NCBI GenBank assembly: GCA_902582735.1
Contig: CACHTB010000011.1
Span: 1 to 35,263, forward strand
Direction: 5' to 3'
DNA: 35,263 nucleotides
Origin: an uncultured Pelagibacteraceae bacterium
GTDB lineage: Bacteria; Pseudomonadota; Alphaproteobacteria; Pelagibacterales; Pelagibacteraceae
The position numbers and the translations under genes are program-made. This document shows, one piece after another, positions 1 through 10,541 of this stretch. Under the pieces are notes generated by a model. That model saw nothing but the letters and a program-made list of their open reading frames with translations, searched no databases and was not told the DNA's origin. How positions within the stretch are numbered: position 1 is the stretch's first letter; each line of letters opens with the position of its first letter.

Positions 1-1
1 T

Positions 2-427
2 AAAACAATTGGTGGTTACTACCCAATAAATTATGAATTTGATTGTTTACCTGTTTTAAAAAAATTTGTTGAAAAGAACTTCTTAATTTCACTACCAGTT
101 ATTTGTGACTCAAATCAAATGAATTTTTTTTATTGGTCTTCAGATACTTATTTAAAAGTAAACAGTATGGGAATTCCTGAACCTGTATCTAAAAAAGTTG
201 TATATCCTGATCTTATTTTAGTACCTTTAGTTGGTTTCGATAAAAATAAGTTTCGATTAGGATATGGTGGAGGATATTATGATAGATATATAGAAAAAGT
301 TGGAAACCATAAAAATTTTAAGACAATTGGATTATCGTTTTCTTTTCAAGAAATTAAAAAATTGCCTACAAATAAATTTGACAAAAAATTAGATTTCATC
401 ATAACAGAAAATAAAATCTATTCATGA
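2..427 (+). CDS. 5-formyltetrahydrofolate cyclo-ligase family protein, 5' truncated by window edge
   Basis: Reading frame is open from base 2 through the listed ORF (KTIGGYYPINYEFDCLPVLKKF...), with the family motif GYGGGYYDRY; stop at 425-427. Confidence 0.88.
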   Translation, partial: KTIGGYYPINYEFDCLPVLKKFVEKNFLISLPVICDSNQMNFFYWSSDTYLKVNSMGIPEPVSKKVVYPDLILVPLVGFDKNKFRLGYGGGYYDRYIEKVGNHKNFKTIGLSFSFQEIKKLPTNKFDKKLDFIITENKIYS

Positions 428-1230
428 AAATTTTGTTTCTAGGTGATATAGTTGGGGACTCAGGATGTATTGCAGTAAAAAAACATTTAAAAACTATTAT
501 AGAAAAAAATAAAATTAATTTTGTAATAGCAAATGGAGAAAATGCAGCTATAGACGGAGTTGGAATAACTGAAAATAATGTTAAAGAATTAATTAGTTCA
601 GGAGTAGATGTGATCACAACGGGCAATCACGTTTGGGACCAGAAAGAAACTTTTGAATTTATAAAAATAGAGAAAAGATTATTAAGACCAGAAAATTTAC
701 TTAGCGATGTTCCAGGAAGTGGATTTGAAGTTTATATATCAAAAAAAGGTTTGAGGGTTGGTGTTTTAAATTTGATGGGAAATGTTTTTATGAAAAAATG
801 CAAAGATGTATTCGAAGTTTCAAAAAATTTTATTGATAATCATAAATTAAAAAAAAATTATGATTTTTTAGTTGTAGATTTTCATGGTGAGATTACTAGT
901 GAAAAAATGGCTATAGGGCATTACTTAGATGGTCATGCAACCATGGTGGTTGGTACACATACACATGTACCAACAAATGATGCAAGAATATTAGAGAATG
1001 GAACAGCCTATTTAACAGACGCTGGAATGTGTGGAGATTATGATTCTGTAATAGGAATGAATAAACAAAATTCAATAAATAGATTTTTTAAAAGAAACTC
1101 GAAAAAACATTTTCCAGCCAAAGGAGAAGCAACACTTTGTGGTATGATTGTGGACGCTGACGAGAATAATGGCTTAGCCAAACGTGTATCTAGTTTTATA
1201 TATGGTGGAAAATTAAATAAAAATACTTAA
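424..1230 (+). CDS. YmdB-family metallophosphoesterase
   Basis: MKILFLGDIVGDSG..., NGENAA, GNHVWD, VDFHGEITSEK, GTHTHVPT motifs typical of the YmdB/TIGR00282 family; ATGA overlap with upstream gene. Confidence 0.9.
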   Translation: MKILFLGDIVGDSGCIAVKKHLKTIIEKNKINFVIANGENAAIDGVGITENNVKELISSGVDVITTGNHVWDQKETFEFIKIEKRLLRPENLLSDVPGSGFEVYISKKGLRVGVLNLMGNVFMKKCKDVFEVSKNFIDNHKLKKNYDFLVVDFHGEITSEKMAIGHYLDGHATMVVGTHTHVPTNDARILENGTAYLTDAGMCGDYDSVIGMNKQNSINRFFKRNSKKHFPAKGEATLCGMIVDADENNGLAKRVSSFIYGGKLNKNT

Positions 1231-1233
1231 ACC

Positions 1234-1956
1234 ATGGCTGGACACTCTCATTGGGCAGGGATCAAGCATAAAAAAGGAAAAGCTGATAAGCAAAGATCTA
1301 AAATGTTCTCTAAACTTTCTAAAGAAATAACAGTAGCAGCAAAACTAGGAGATAAAAATCCAGACATGAATGCTAGATTGCGATCAGCAATCCAATCTGC
1401 GAGATCAGCAAATATGCCTAAAGATAATATAGAGAGAGCTATAGATAAATCTAGCATAAACGAAGACTCAAATTTTGAAAATCTTAGATATGAAGGTTTT
1501 GGTCCAAATAAAACTGCTGTTATAGTTGAAACTTTAACGGATAATAAAAATAGAACAGCTTCAAATATTAGAACCATTTTTCAAAAAAGTGGTGGTGGAC
1601 TTGGAACCCAAGGTTCAGCATCACATAACTTTAAACAGTTAGGAGTTATAAAAATAAATAAAGACGAAATTGATGATGAAAATATGCTTGAGCTAGCAAT
1701 TGAAAGTGGTGCAAATGAATGTTTTTCCCACGAGAAATTTCATGAAATACATACTGCTAACACTGAGATATATGAAGTCAAAAATAAATTAGAAAAAAAA
1801 ATTGAAAGATTTTTGTCTACAGAAATTGAATGGGTTCCATTAAATACAGTAAATTTATTTGGAGAAAACAAAGATAGTATGATTAAATTTTTAGAAACCT
1901 TAGATGATGATGAAGATGTGCAAAATATTTTTACAAATGCAAAATTTGAGAATTAA
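1234..1956 (+). CDS. yebC: YebC/PmpR-family protein
   Basis: MAGHSHWAGIKHKKGKADKQRSKMFSKLSKEITVAAKLG is the hallmark N-terminus; GSASHNF motif. Confidence 0.96.
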   Translation: MAGHSHWAGIKHKKGKADKQRSKMFSKLSKEITVAAKLGDKNPDMNARLRSAIQSARSANMPKDNIERAIDKSSINEDSNFENLRYEGFGPNKTAVIVETLTDNKNRTASNIRTIFQKSGGGLGTQGSASHNFKQLGVIKINKDEIDDENMLELAIESGANECFSHEKFHEIHTANTEIYEVKNKLEKKIERFLSTEIEWVPLNTVNLFGENKDSMIKFLETLDDDEDVQNIFTNAKFEN

Positions 1957-1959
1957 TTT

Positions 1960-2439
1960 ATGAATTTGGTTGGAATAGATCCTGGGATTAGTGGAGCAAT
2001 ATCTATACTAAGAGATGGAAACATTTCAATGGTTGTTGACATGCCAACTATGGCAGAGGGCACAAAGTCAAAAAAACAAATCAATGCAGCTGAATTAGTA
2101 AACATTTTAATAAAAGAAAATATTTCACACGAGGATAAAGTGATTCTTGAGAGTGTAAGCGCGATGCCAGGCCAAGGAGTTACAGGTATGTTTAGTTTTG
2201 GGCAATCATTTGGGGTAATAAAAGGTGTTTGTGCAGCGCTAAAATTACCAGTGATTTTAGTCAGACCAGTTAAATGGAAAAAACATTTTAATTTACTTAA
2301 TTCTGAGAAAGATGCTAGCAGGACAAAAGTAATTGAGACTTACCCATACATATCATCTGAATTATCAAAAAAAAAAGATGCCAACAAAGCTGATGCAATA
2401 TTAATTGCTAAATATTATTTTGAAACTTTAGGGAAATAA
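1960..2439 (+). CDS. RuvC-like Holliday junction resolvase (phage/plasmid-like subtype)
   Basis: GIDPGISGAI, ILESVSAMPGQGVTGMFSFGQSFG, KADAILIAKYY; position downstream of yebC as for ruvC. Confidence 0.8.
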   Translation: MNLVGIDPGISGAISILRDGNISMVVDMPTMAEGTKSKKQINAAELVNILIKENISHEDKVILESVSAMPGQGVTGMFSFGQSFGVIKGVCAALKLPVILVRPVKWKKHFNLLNSEKDASRTKVIETYPYISSELSKKKDANKADAILIAKYYFETLGK

Positions 2440-2503
2440 TTTATCCAAAAATATTAATAAATAAGAGCCAAATTAATGACACAATTGAGTGTGAGAAGAA
2501 ACT

Positions 2504-3178
2504 ATGGAAGCAGATATAACCTCACAAGCTGTTGGACTTGCAAGTAACACAGACTTTTCTTTAGTCAGCTTATTTTTAAGAGCAGACATTATAGTAAAAT
2601 CAGTGATGATTATTTTAGTAGTTTTTTCAATTTATTCTTGGGCTATCATTTTTGATAAAATTAGACTATTTAGAAAAATTAATAAAAGTGCAGAGGAATT
2701 TGAGGAAAAATTTTGGAAGTCAAAATCTGCAGAAACATTTTATAATAATTTACCTTCAACCACTAATGATCCAATGGTTGAACTATTTAAAAGTTCAATG
2801 CAAATGGTGATGAAATCAAGATCAAAATCAAATTTATCTGAGAGATTAGCAGGTGTTTTGGAAGCAAATATTGAAAAGCAAATGACCAACGTAGACAAAA
2901 ATTACACCTTTCTTGCAACAGTTGGATCAACAGCTCCATTTATAGGATTGTTTGGAACTGTATGGGGTATTATGAATTCATTTCAATCAATTGCCATTTC
3001 AAGAAATACAAGTTTAGCAATTGTTGCTCCAGGTATTGCAGAAGCATTATTCGCAACAGCTTTAGGTTTGTTGGCGGCAATTCCAGCAGTTATTGCGTAC
3101 AATAAATTTAGTAATGACTCTAAAAAATACTCTCAAAAACTAGAAAACTTTTCAAAGAGATTTATTTCTATAATTTAG
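2504..3178 (+). CDS. tolQ: Tol-Pal system proton channel protein TolQ
   Basis: MotA/TolQ/ExbB architecture, ATVGSTAPFIGLFGTVWGIMNSF, APGIAEALFATALGLLAAIPAVIAYN. Confidence 0.95.
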   Translation: MEADITSQAVGLASNTDFSLVSLFLRADIIVKSVMIILVVFSIYSWAIIFDKIRLFRKINKSAEEFEEKFWKSKSAETFYNNLPSTTNDPMVELFKSSMQMVMKSRSKSNLSERLAGVLEANIEKQMTNVDKNYTFLATVGSTAPFIGLFGTVWGIMNSFQSIAISRNTSLAIVAPGIAEALFATALGLLAAIPAVIAYNKFSNDSKKYSQKLENFSKRFISII

Positions 3179-3180
3179 GA

Positions 3181-3597
3181 ATGGCATTTAATTTAAAACG
3201 TTCAAAAAAAGAACCAATGAGTGAAATTAATGTAACTCCTTTTGTCGATGTTATGCTCGTGCTGCTTATAATTTTTATGGTCACTGCTCCTTTATTAACG
3301 GTTGGTGTTCAAGTTGACTTGCCCGAGTCGTCTGCTGATACCTTGCCAGAAGAAACTGAGCCGTTAACATTAACTATTAATTCTAAAGGAGAAATTTTTA
3401 TTCAGGAAACAAAAGTTGAGTATGAAAAAATAATTGCAAAAATTTTAGCAGTTTCAAATAACAGAACTGATACAAGAATTTTTGTTAGAGGAGATAAAAC
3501 CATTAACTACGGTAGAGTGCTAGAAATAATGGGTATGCTCTCCGGTTCAGGATTTACCAAAGTAGCCTTGATATCTGAACCATATAAAGAGAGGTAA
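3181..3597 (+). CDS. tolR: Tol-Pal system protein TolR (ExbD/TolR family)
   Basis: MSEINVTPFVDVMLVLLIIFMVTAPLLTVGVQVDLP. Confidence 0.95.
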   Translation: MAFNLKRSKKEPMSEINVTPFVDVMLVLLIIFMVTAPLLTVGVQVDLPESSADTLPEETEPLTLTINSKGEIFIQETKVEYEKIIAKILAVSNNRTDTRIFVRGDKTINYGRVLEIMGMLSGSGFTKVALISEPYKER

Positions 3598-3599
3598 AC

Positions 3600-4571
3600 T
3601 TGTATAAAAGTTTATTTTTTTCATCAATCTTTCATACTGCTATAATTGTTTTAAGTATTTTTACATTACCTTTTATAGCTAAACAGCCATTGGATATACC
3701 CCCGCTTGTCTCAGTTGAGCTCATTCAGATTTCTGATAAAACAAACATTCCTTTTGCCCCAAAGGCAAAAAAAATAATCGAGAAAGTAAAAAAAGATAAA
3801 GAAAAATTAGTTTCTGAACAAGCACCACCAAAAAAAATAAAGAAAGATGAAAAAAAAGAGATTAGTCCAGAAAAAAATAAGGAAAACATCACAGAGTTGA
3901 CTTCAAAAAAAACACCTACACCAGAGACAAAAAAAGAGATTGTAAAAAAACAGAAATTAGATGCAATACCACTGCCTGATAACAATAATGAAAAACTCTC
4001 AGTTGAGGAAGAAAAAAAACAAAAACCTTCTAAAGATTTAACAGAGGATGAAAATTTAAAAGAGATAATTAAACCAAAAAAACTAAAAATAGATGATACG
4101 AAAGTGAAACAAGCATCTGAGTTTGAAAAAAAAGAATTATTTGATCCAAATAATATTGCAGCTTTAATAGATAAATCTAAAGAGGATATTGGTGAAACAA
4201 ACAAATTAATGGATAAAATCTCGCAATCTCAAGATGACACTATGAATATATCCTCATTAACTTTGAGCGAAGAAGATGCACTAAAAGCCCAAATTTTTGG
4301 TTGCTGGAGTATTCCCTTAGGTTTACCATATAATGAAAATTTGTTAGTTAGAATAAAATTAAAATTAAAACCAGACGGAACACTTATTAAGTCTGAAATT
4401 TTGGATCATGCAAGAATGAATATGCCAGGACAAGGTTTCTATAAAGTGCTAGCCGAAAGTGCTCTTAGAGCAATTCAATTGTGTCAACCTCTAAAAGTAC
4501 CTACTAGCGGTTATGAGAGGTGGAAAAATCTTCAACTAAACTTTGATGCTAGGGAAATGCTAGGGGGTTAA
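3600..4571 (+). CDS. tolA: TolA-like cell envelope protein
   Basis: TTG start; N-terminal TM segment, Lys/Glu-rich central region, C-terminal TonB/TolA-like domain; between tolR and tolB. Confidence 0.8.
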   Translation: MYKSLFFSSIFHTAIIVLSIFTLPFIAKQPLDIPPLVSVELIQISDKTNIPFAPKAKKIIEKVKKDKEKLVSEQAPPKKIKKDEKKEISPEKNKENITELTSKKTPTPETKKEIVKKQKLDAIPLPDNNNEKLSVEEEKKQKPSKDLTEDENLKEIIKPKKLKIDDTKVKQASEFEKKELFDPNNIAALIDKSKEDIGETNKLMDKISQSQDDTMNISSLTLSEEDALKAQIFGCWSIPLGLPYNENLLVRIKLKLKPDGTLIKSEILDHARMNMPGQGFYKVLAESALRAIQLCQPLKVPTSGYERWKNLQLNFDAREMLGG

Positions 4572-5923
4572 TGAAAAAATTTAAATTAATTTTAAATATA
4601 ATCTTAATATTATTTATAAGTATCTCTAAGTCTTACTCACTTATTGAAGTAGATATAACTCGTGGAAATTTAAATCCACTTCCCATTGCTGTCTCACCAT
4701 TGTTTCAAGATAATAATTCTAATACTTTTTTTGAAAAGGAGTTAGAAATAAAAGATGTAGGATCAGAAATTTCAAAAGTAATTGAAAATAATTTAAAACA
4801 ATCAGGATTGTTTAATCCTTTGAGCAAGGATGCGTTTCTTCAAAAACCTGACATTGCTCATCTAAAACCCAGATTTGAGGATTGGGCATTAATTAAATCT
4901 CAAGCTTTGATAACTGGAAAAGTAACAGCCGTTAATGAGAAACTCAAAGTTGAGTTTAGATTATGGGATGTGCTAGCAGGTAGGGAAATGCTTGCGCTTG
5001 CATTCACAACAGTACCAAGTAATTGGAGAAGAGTTGGACATATAATTACAGATAAAGTTTATCAAAGACTTACTGGGGAAAAAGGATATTTTGATACAAG
5101 AATAATTTATGTTTCAGAAGAAGGCCCAAAAACTCAACGAATTAAAAAACTTGCTATAATGGATCAAGATGGATTCAACACAAAATATTTAACTCTTGGT
5201 AATGAGCTAGTACTCACTCCTAGATTTAACCCCACCAACCAAATGGTAACATACCTCTCGTATTTTAAAAATTTACCTAGAGTTTATTTATTAGATATTG
5301 AGACTGGGATCCAAGAGGTTGTAGGAGATTTTCCAGGGATGACATTTGCTCCAAGATTCTCACCTGATGGAAAAAAAATAATAATGAGTTTTGCTAAAGA
5401 TGGTAATTCAGATATTTATACTATGGATATAGAAAATAGAATTGTTGAAAGAATTACAAATCATCCATCAATTGATACTTCCCCTTCTTACTCTCCAGAT
5501 GGTAAATTTATAACATTCAATTCAGATAGAAGTGGATACCAACAGATTTATGTTATGAAAAGTGATGGCTCAAATGTAAAAAGAATTTCTTTCGGGAAAG
5601 GACTTTATGGTACACCAGTATGGTCTCCAAGAGGAGACTTAATTGCTTTTACTAAACTTCACAAGGGCAAGTTTTATATTGGAGTTATGCGAGTAGATGG
5701 GAAAGGTGAAAGACTGCTAACAGAAAACTACTATCAAGAAGCACCTTCATGGGCTCCAAACGGTAGAGTTCTTATTTTTTATAGGGAGACAAAATCAAAT
5801 GATAAAGGCGAAGGGTTCTCAGCAAAACTTTGGTCGATTGATTTAACTGGATATAATGAGAAAATGGTGAATACAGAGACAGATGCTTCAGACCCATCTT
5901 GGTCATCTTTATTAAGTAATTAG
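4571..5923 (+). CDS. tolB: Tol-Pal system beta-propeller protein TolB
   Basis: N-terminal signal peptide; repeated [24 protein letters not shown] propeller motifs; synteny. Confidence 0.95.
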   Translation: MKKFKLILNIILILFISISKSYSLIEVDITRGNLNPLPIAVSPLFQDNNSNTFFEKELEIKDVGSEISKVIENNLKQSGLFNPLSKDAFLQKPDIAHLKPRFEDWALIKSQALITGKVTAVNEKLKVEFRLWDVLAGREMLALAFTTVPSNWRRVGHIITDKVYQRLTGEKGYFDTRIIYVSEEGPKTQRIKKLAIMDQDGFNTKYLTLGNELVLTPRFNPTNQMVTYLSYFKNLPRVYLLDIETGIQEVVGDFPGMTFAPRFSPDGKKIIMSFAKDGNSDIYTMDIENRIVERITNHPSIDTSPSYSPDGKFITFNSDRSGYQQIYVMKSDGSNVKRISFGKGLYGTPVWSPRGDLIAFTKLHKGKFYIGVMRVDGKGERLLTENYYQEAPSWAPNGRVLIFYRETKSNDKGEGFSAKLWSIDLTGYNEKMVNTETDASDPSWSSLLSN

Positions 5924-6019
5924 TCTAAATTTTTTAAAAAAACATAAATAATCTTGATTTTTTGACTTGAAAGATCTAATTAGTTGTGAAAAAGTTCTAA
6001 AAAATACTAAGGAGCATTA

Positions 6020-6508
6020 ATGATTTTAAGCAAAATCCTAAAAAATACTTTTCTAGTTATATTATTAAGTATGGTTGTATCTGCTTGCGCAACTAAAAAA
6101 ACAGCAACAAATTTAGAATCTCAAATTCAAGGGGATGTTTACACAGGAACAGATACAGTTGAGTATTTAGCTAAAGGTGTTCCAGATAGAGTATTCTTTG
6201 CGACTAACGAAACTATTCTTACTACAATGTCTAGAGATACACTACGAAAACAGGCAGCATGGTTAAGAGAAAATCCAAGTGTTAATGTTGTTCTAGAAGG
6301 TCACGCTGATGAAAGAGGAACAAGAGAATATAATTTGGCATTGGGCGAAAGAAGAGCCAACGCAGCTAAAGATTACTTAATGACTTATGGAGTTTCGGCA
6401 GACAGAATATCGGTAATTAGTTATGGTAAAGAGAGACCAGTTGACTCAGGATCTAACCCTCTCTCTTGGTCTAAAAATAGAAGATCAGTTACTGTAAAAG
6501 CTAATTAA
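6020..6508 (+). CDS. pal: Peptidoglycan-associated lipoprotein Pal
   Basis: Lipobox-like VSACA, OmpA-family [38 protein letters not shown] Shine-Dalgarno upstream. Confidence 0.95.
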   Translation: MILSKILKNTFLVILLSMVVSACATKKTATNLESQIQGDVYTGTDTVEYLAKGVPDRVFFATNETILTTMSRDTLRKQAAWLRENPSVNVVLEGHADERGTREYNLALGERRANAAKDYLMTYGVSADRISVISYGKERPVDSGSNPLSWSKNRRSVTVKAN

Positions 6509-6528
6509 TAAAAAAAAGTTTTTTAAAG

Positions 6529-6558
6529 AAAGACCCCATAAATTTGGGGTCTTTTTTT
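6529..6558 (+). terminator. Rho-independent terminator after pal
   Basis: AAAGACCCC-ATAAATTT-GGGGTCTTT followed by a T tract: 9-bp stem and U-run. Confidence 0.9.
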
Positions 6559-6587
6559 TGCCATTTTTATACTTACAACTTTATCGA

Positions 6588-7577
6588 ATGCTATATAACA
6601 AGAAAAACTTTATTTATTTGTTTATTTTTTTTTATTTACTTAACCCAACAAGTTTGAATGCAGAAACCTTAGAAATAAAAGAAATTTTGCAATTAATACA
6701 AAAAGACTTAAGGACATTAGAAAGAGCGGTTTATTCAGAGTCTTTCTCTCAATCCTCAAGTACAAATTCTAATCAAAAAACTAAAGAAAGCGAAGAGGTG
6801 CTCACAAGACATTTGTTAAAATTATCTGAAATTGAAAAACAGTTTCAACAATTAACTAATAAATATGAAGAGATTAATTTTAAAATTGATAAATTAAATT
6901 CTAGATTATCAAAAGTTCAAGCAGATAATCAACTAAGGTTTCAACAACTAGAAACTAATAACGTGGGCGTTGATAGTAATTCTTTAACAAAGTCTGCTAT
7001 TGACACAACAGTTGATACAGAAAAAATCCTACCAGGTTCCACTCAACCTCAAGATTTAGGAACAGTTTCTTATAAAGATTTGAAAAATGAAAGTGAAAGT
7101 CAATCCATTCAATCGATAGATGCAACCAAAACTGTTGTGACAGAAACTTTTCAATCAGAGGAAAAAATCTTGCCAGATGGTACACCAGAAAATCAATATG
7201 AATTTGCAACAAGTTTTCTAAAAGTTGGAGATTACAACATGGCAGAAAGAGCATTTAGAGAATTTGTTGATACTAATCCTGAACATAAATTATCCGGAAA
7301 CGCTCAGTATTGGTATGCTGAAACTTTTAGAATTAGACAACTTTATACGGATGCAGCCTCCGCATATTTAGAGGGTTATCAAAAATATCCTAAAAGTGAA
7401 AAAGCACCTATCAATCTATTAAAACTCGGAGTATCATTGGTACAAATTGGAGAAAAAGATCAGGGTTGTCTTATGATTGCTGGCGTTAAGAAACAATATC
7501 CAGAAGCAACTCAATCTGTCCTTCAAAAAGCAAAGTATGAAGAAAAGAAATTCGAGTGTAAACAGAACAATTCATAA
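6588..7577 (+). CDS. YbgF/CpoB-like Tol-Pal-associated coiled-coil/TPR protein
   Basis: Start at internal Met 6588 gives a clean signal peptide (MLYNKKNFIYLFIFFYLLNPTSLNAE); coiled coil then TPR-like EFATSFLKVGDYNMAERAFREFVDTNPEHKLSGNAQYWYAE. Confidence 0.88.
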   Translation: MLYNKKNFIYLFIFFYLLNPTSLNAETLEIKEILQLIQKDLRTLERAVYSESFSQSSSTNSNQKTKESEEVLTRHLLKLSEIEKQFQQLTNKYEEINFKIDKLNSRLSKVQADNQLRFQQLETNNVGVDSNSLTKSAIDTTVDTEKILPGSTQPQDLGTVSYKDLKNESESQSIQSIDATKTVVTETFQSEEKILPDGTPENQYEFATSFLKVGDYNMAERAFREFVDTNPEHKLSGNAQYWYAETFRIRQLYTDAASAYLEGYQKYPKSEKAPINLLKLGVSLVQIGEKDQGCLMIAGVKKQYPEATQSVLQKAKYEEKKFECKQNNS

Positions 7578-8577
7578 TTTTTATTTATCCAAACTTAAAA
7601 ACCCAAAAATAAAAAGTCTGTATTCAAGGTTTAAAAGAATAATTTCGAAAGATACTGATAAAAATTATTGTGTTGCGATTTCCGGTGGTCCAGATAGCAT
7701 GGCATTAGCTTTTTTAACAAAATGCATGTCTATAGAGAGGGGCACAAGTAATTTATATTTCCACATTGATCATAAATTAAGAAAAGAATCAAAAAAAGAA
7801 GCTCTATTTGTTAAAAAAACTTTAAAAAAATTTGGCGTGAATTTAAAAATTTTAAAATGGATAAAAAATAACAATCTCAATAATATTCAAGAGCAAGCTA
7901 GATTAAAAAGATATGAACTATTATTTGAAAAATGCAAGAATTATAAACTAAAAAAAATTTTAACAGCTCATCATAAAGATGATTTATATGAAAATTTTTT
8001 TATAAGATTGCTTCGAGGTTCAGGTTTAAATGGCCTAATATCCTTCAAAAAAAAATACTCTAAATTAAATGTCAGTGAAAAAATTTTAATTTTTAGACCA
8101 CTTTTAAAATTTTCTAAGCATGAGTTGATATATATCTCTGAAAATACATTTGGTAATTATATCAAAGATCCATCAAACTTAGAAAATAATTATTTAAGAG
8201 TTTACATAAGAAATATTCTAAACAATTTTAAATTTAACATAAAAAACAAAAATTTTGATAAATCACTATCAAATCTTCATAAGAGTAATGAAGCACTCGA
8301 GCATTATATACAAAAAAATATTGATCAAAATGTCATAAGGAATAAAGAAAAAGTAATAGTAAATAAAAATTTCTTTTTAGAGCCTGATGAAGTCGTATTT
8401 AGATCATTAAATATTGTTTTGAACTCATTTTCTAAAAAAGCAAAACTAACCAGAGGAAGCAAAATAATGAACCTAATAGAAAATTTCAAAAATTCAAAAG
8501 ATGCTTACAAAACAACGTTATCAGGGTGTATTTTTAAAAAAGTCAGTAATACTCTAGTTATTTCCAGAGAAATTTAG
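7537..8577 (+). CDS. tilS: tRNA(Ile)-lysidine synthetase TilS
   Basis: PP-loop SGGPDSMALAF, HIDHKLR, TAHHKDDLYENFFIRLLRGSG; likely start at internal Met 7537, overlapping ybgF in another frame. Confidence 0.92.
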   Translation: MKKRNSSVNRTIHNFYLSKLKNPKIKSLYSRFKRIISKDTDKNYCVAISGGPDSMALAFLTKCMSIERGTSNLYFHIDHKLRKESKKEALFVKKTLKKFGVNLKILKWIKNNNLNNIQEQARLKRYELLFEKCKNYKLKKILTAHHKDDLYENFFIRLLRGSGLNGLISFKKKYSKLNVSEKILIFRPLLKFSKHELIYISENTFGNYIKDPSNLENNYLRVYIRNILNNFKFNIKNKNFDKSLSNLHKSNEALEHYIQKNIDQNVIRNKEKVIVNKNFFLEPDEVVFRSLNIVLNSFSKKAKLTRGSKIMNLIENFKNSKDAYKTTLSGCIFKKVSNTLVISREI

Positions 8578-8643
8578 TTATTTTGCAGAATATATGCACA
8601 AATTGACACTTGTTTATTCTTTAATAATTCTTACTTTAGGATC

Positions 8644-10536
8644 ATGAATTTCAAAAATTTAGCTATGTGGGGAATAATAGTTCTCCTTACAATTGGTCTT
8701 TACAATATGTTTAAAAATCCACAGAGGGCTATTGCTCAAAAAAATAATATTATTTTTTCTGAATTTTTGACAGAGGTGGATAATGGAAGAGTAGTTCAAG
8801 TTGAAATCTCAGGAAAAAATATAAAAGGTGTTCTATCAAATGGGCAACAGTTTAACACTTATGCACCTGACGATCCAAACCTAATTCAAAAATTAAGCGA
8901 TAGAGGTGTTAGTATTTCTGCAAGTCCATTGGAGGAGAAAATGCCTTCACTTCTTGGTATATTGTTATCTTGGTTCCCCATGTTACTTCTAATCGCTGTC
9001 TGGATATTTTTTATGAGACAAATGCAAGGTGGCAAAGGTGGAGCAATGGGATTTGGAAGATCTAAAGCTAAAATGATGAACGAGGTCAAGGGTAAAGTTA
9101 CATTTAATGATGTTGCTGGAGTTGAAGAGGCAAAAGAAGAAGTAGAGGAAGTTGTAGAATTTTTAAAAGACCCAAGAAAATTTAGTAGGTTGGGTGGAAA
9201 AATTCCTAGAGGTTGTTTATTAGTTGGGCCTCCTGGAACTGGAAAAACTTTATTGGCAAGAGCAATTGCAGGTGAAGCTGGGGTTCCTTTCTTTACTATA
9301 TCAGGATCAGATTTTGTAGAAATGTTTGTTGGTGTTGGAGCGTCTAGAGTTAGGGACATGTTTGAACAAGGAAAAAAACATTCGCCTTGTATAATTTTTA
9401 TAGACGAAATAGATGCTGTTGGAAGAAGTAGAGGCGCAGGTCTAGGAGGTGGAAACGATGAAAGAGAGCAGACTCTTAACCAATTATTAGTTGAAATGGA
9501 TGGTTTTGATACAAACGAAGGTGTAATAATTATTGCTGCTACTAATAGACCGGATGTTCTTGATCCCGCCCTTTTAAGGCCAGGTAGATTTGATAGACAA
9601 GTTGTAGTTTCAAATCCAGATATTTTAGGAAGAGAAAAAATCTTAAAAGTACATGCAAAAAAAATATCGATGGCTCCAGATGTAAATTTAAGAACTATAG
9701 CTCGAGGAACACCAGGATTTTCAGGTGCTGATTTAGCAAATCTAGTAAATGAGGCTGCATTACTAGCTGCACGAAAAAACAGAAGAATTGTAACTTATCA
9801 GGAGTTTGAAGAAGCAAAAGATAAGGTCATGATGGGGGCTGAAAGACGTTCAATGGTAATGTCTGAGGAAGAGAAGAGACTTACTGCTTATCACGAGGCA
9901 GGCCATGCCATTGTTACAATCAATGAAAAAGCTGCTTATCCAATTCATAAAGCTACAATAATTCCCAGAGGAAGAGCTTTAGGTATGGTTATGCAACTTC
10001 CAGAAAGAGACGAAGTTTCTCAAACTAGAGAGCAATTACATGCTCAACTCGCTATAGCTATGGGGGGAAGAGTTGCTGAAGAAATAATATTTGGTGAGGA
10101 TAAAGTTACAACAGGTGCTGCGAGTGATATTGAGCAAGCGACTAAAAGAGCTAGAGCTATGGTTATGAGAGCGGGACTTAGTAAAGAGCTTGGCCCAGTT
10201 GCGTATGGGGAAAACGAGGAGGAAGTATTCTTAGGAAGATCTGTTGCGAGACAACAAAATATGTCGGAAGAAACAGCACGGAAAGTAGATAATGAAATAA
10301 GAAAAATAGTTGATAAAGGATATGATAGAGCAAAAAAAGTCCTAACTGAGAAAATAGATGACCTACATAAACTTGCAAAAGCGTTGCTTACTTATGAAAC
10401 ACTGACTGGCGAGGAAATTTTAGATTTAATCGACAAGAATGTATATCCTAAAAATAGGGAAGATTTAAAAGTTGAGGAAGATGATCAAGGTTCAGCACTT
10501 GGATCAATTGGTTTAAAGCCTAAGATAGTCCATTAA
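8644..10536 (+). CDS. ftsH: ATP-dependent zinc metalloprotease FtsH
   Basis: Walker [27 protein letters not shown] region, HEAGH zinc motif. Confidence 0.98.
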   Translation: MNFKNLAMWGIIVLLTIGLYNMFKNPQRAIAQKNNIIFSEFLTEVDNGRVVQVEISGKNIKGVLSNGQQFNTYAPDDPNLIQKLSDRGVSISASPLEEKMPSLLGILLSWFPMLLLIAVWIFFMRQMQGGKGGAMGFGRSKAKMMNEVKGKVTFNDVAGVEEAKEEVEEVVEFLKDPRKFSRLGGKIPRGCLLVGPPGTGKTLLARAIAGEAGVPFFTISGSDFVEMFVGVGASRVRDMFEQGKKHSPCIIFIDEIDAVGRSRGAGLGGGNDEREQTLNQLLVEMDGFDTNEGVIIIAATNRPDVLDPALLRPGRFDRQVVVSNPDILGREKILKVHAKKISMAPDVNLRTIARGTPGFSGADLANLVNEAALLAARKNRRIVTYQEFEEAKDKVMMGAERRSMVMSEEEKRLTAYHEAGHAIVTINEKAAYPIHKATIIPRGRALGMVMQLPERDEVSQTREQLHAQLAIAMGGRVAEEIIFGEDKVTTGAASDIEQATKRARAMVMRAGLSKELGPVAYGENEEEVFLGRSVARQQNMSEETARKVDNEIRKIVDKGYDRAKKVLTEKIDDLHKLAKALLTYETLTGEEILDLIDKNVYPKNREDLKVEEDDQGSALGSIGLKPKIVH

Positions 10537-10541
10537 ATTTA

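Noticed and set aside
3725-4204. 159-aa minus-strand ORF opposite tolA
   Set aside because: Phe/Ser-rich mirror of the Lys/Glu-rich tolA coding strand; no family resemblance.
5954-5982. TTGATT-N17-TAATTA and TTGACT as candidate pal promoter elements
   Set aside because: -10 matches are too poor to distinguish from AT-rich background.
7477-7536. N-terminal 20 residues of the listed tilS ORF
   Set aside because: Lies fully within ybgF in another frame; the internal Met at 7537 is a more plausible start.
8603-8630. TTGACA upstream of ftsH as a promoter or sigma-32 site
   Set aside because: Good -35 but no convincing -10 or sigma-32 -10 (CCCCAT-like) at proper spacing.
8886-9359. 157-aa minus-strand ORF opposite ftsH
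   Set aside because: Antisense shadow of a strongly conserved gene, no recognisable domain.
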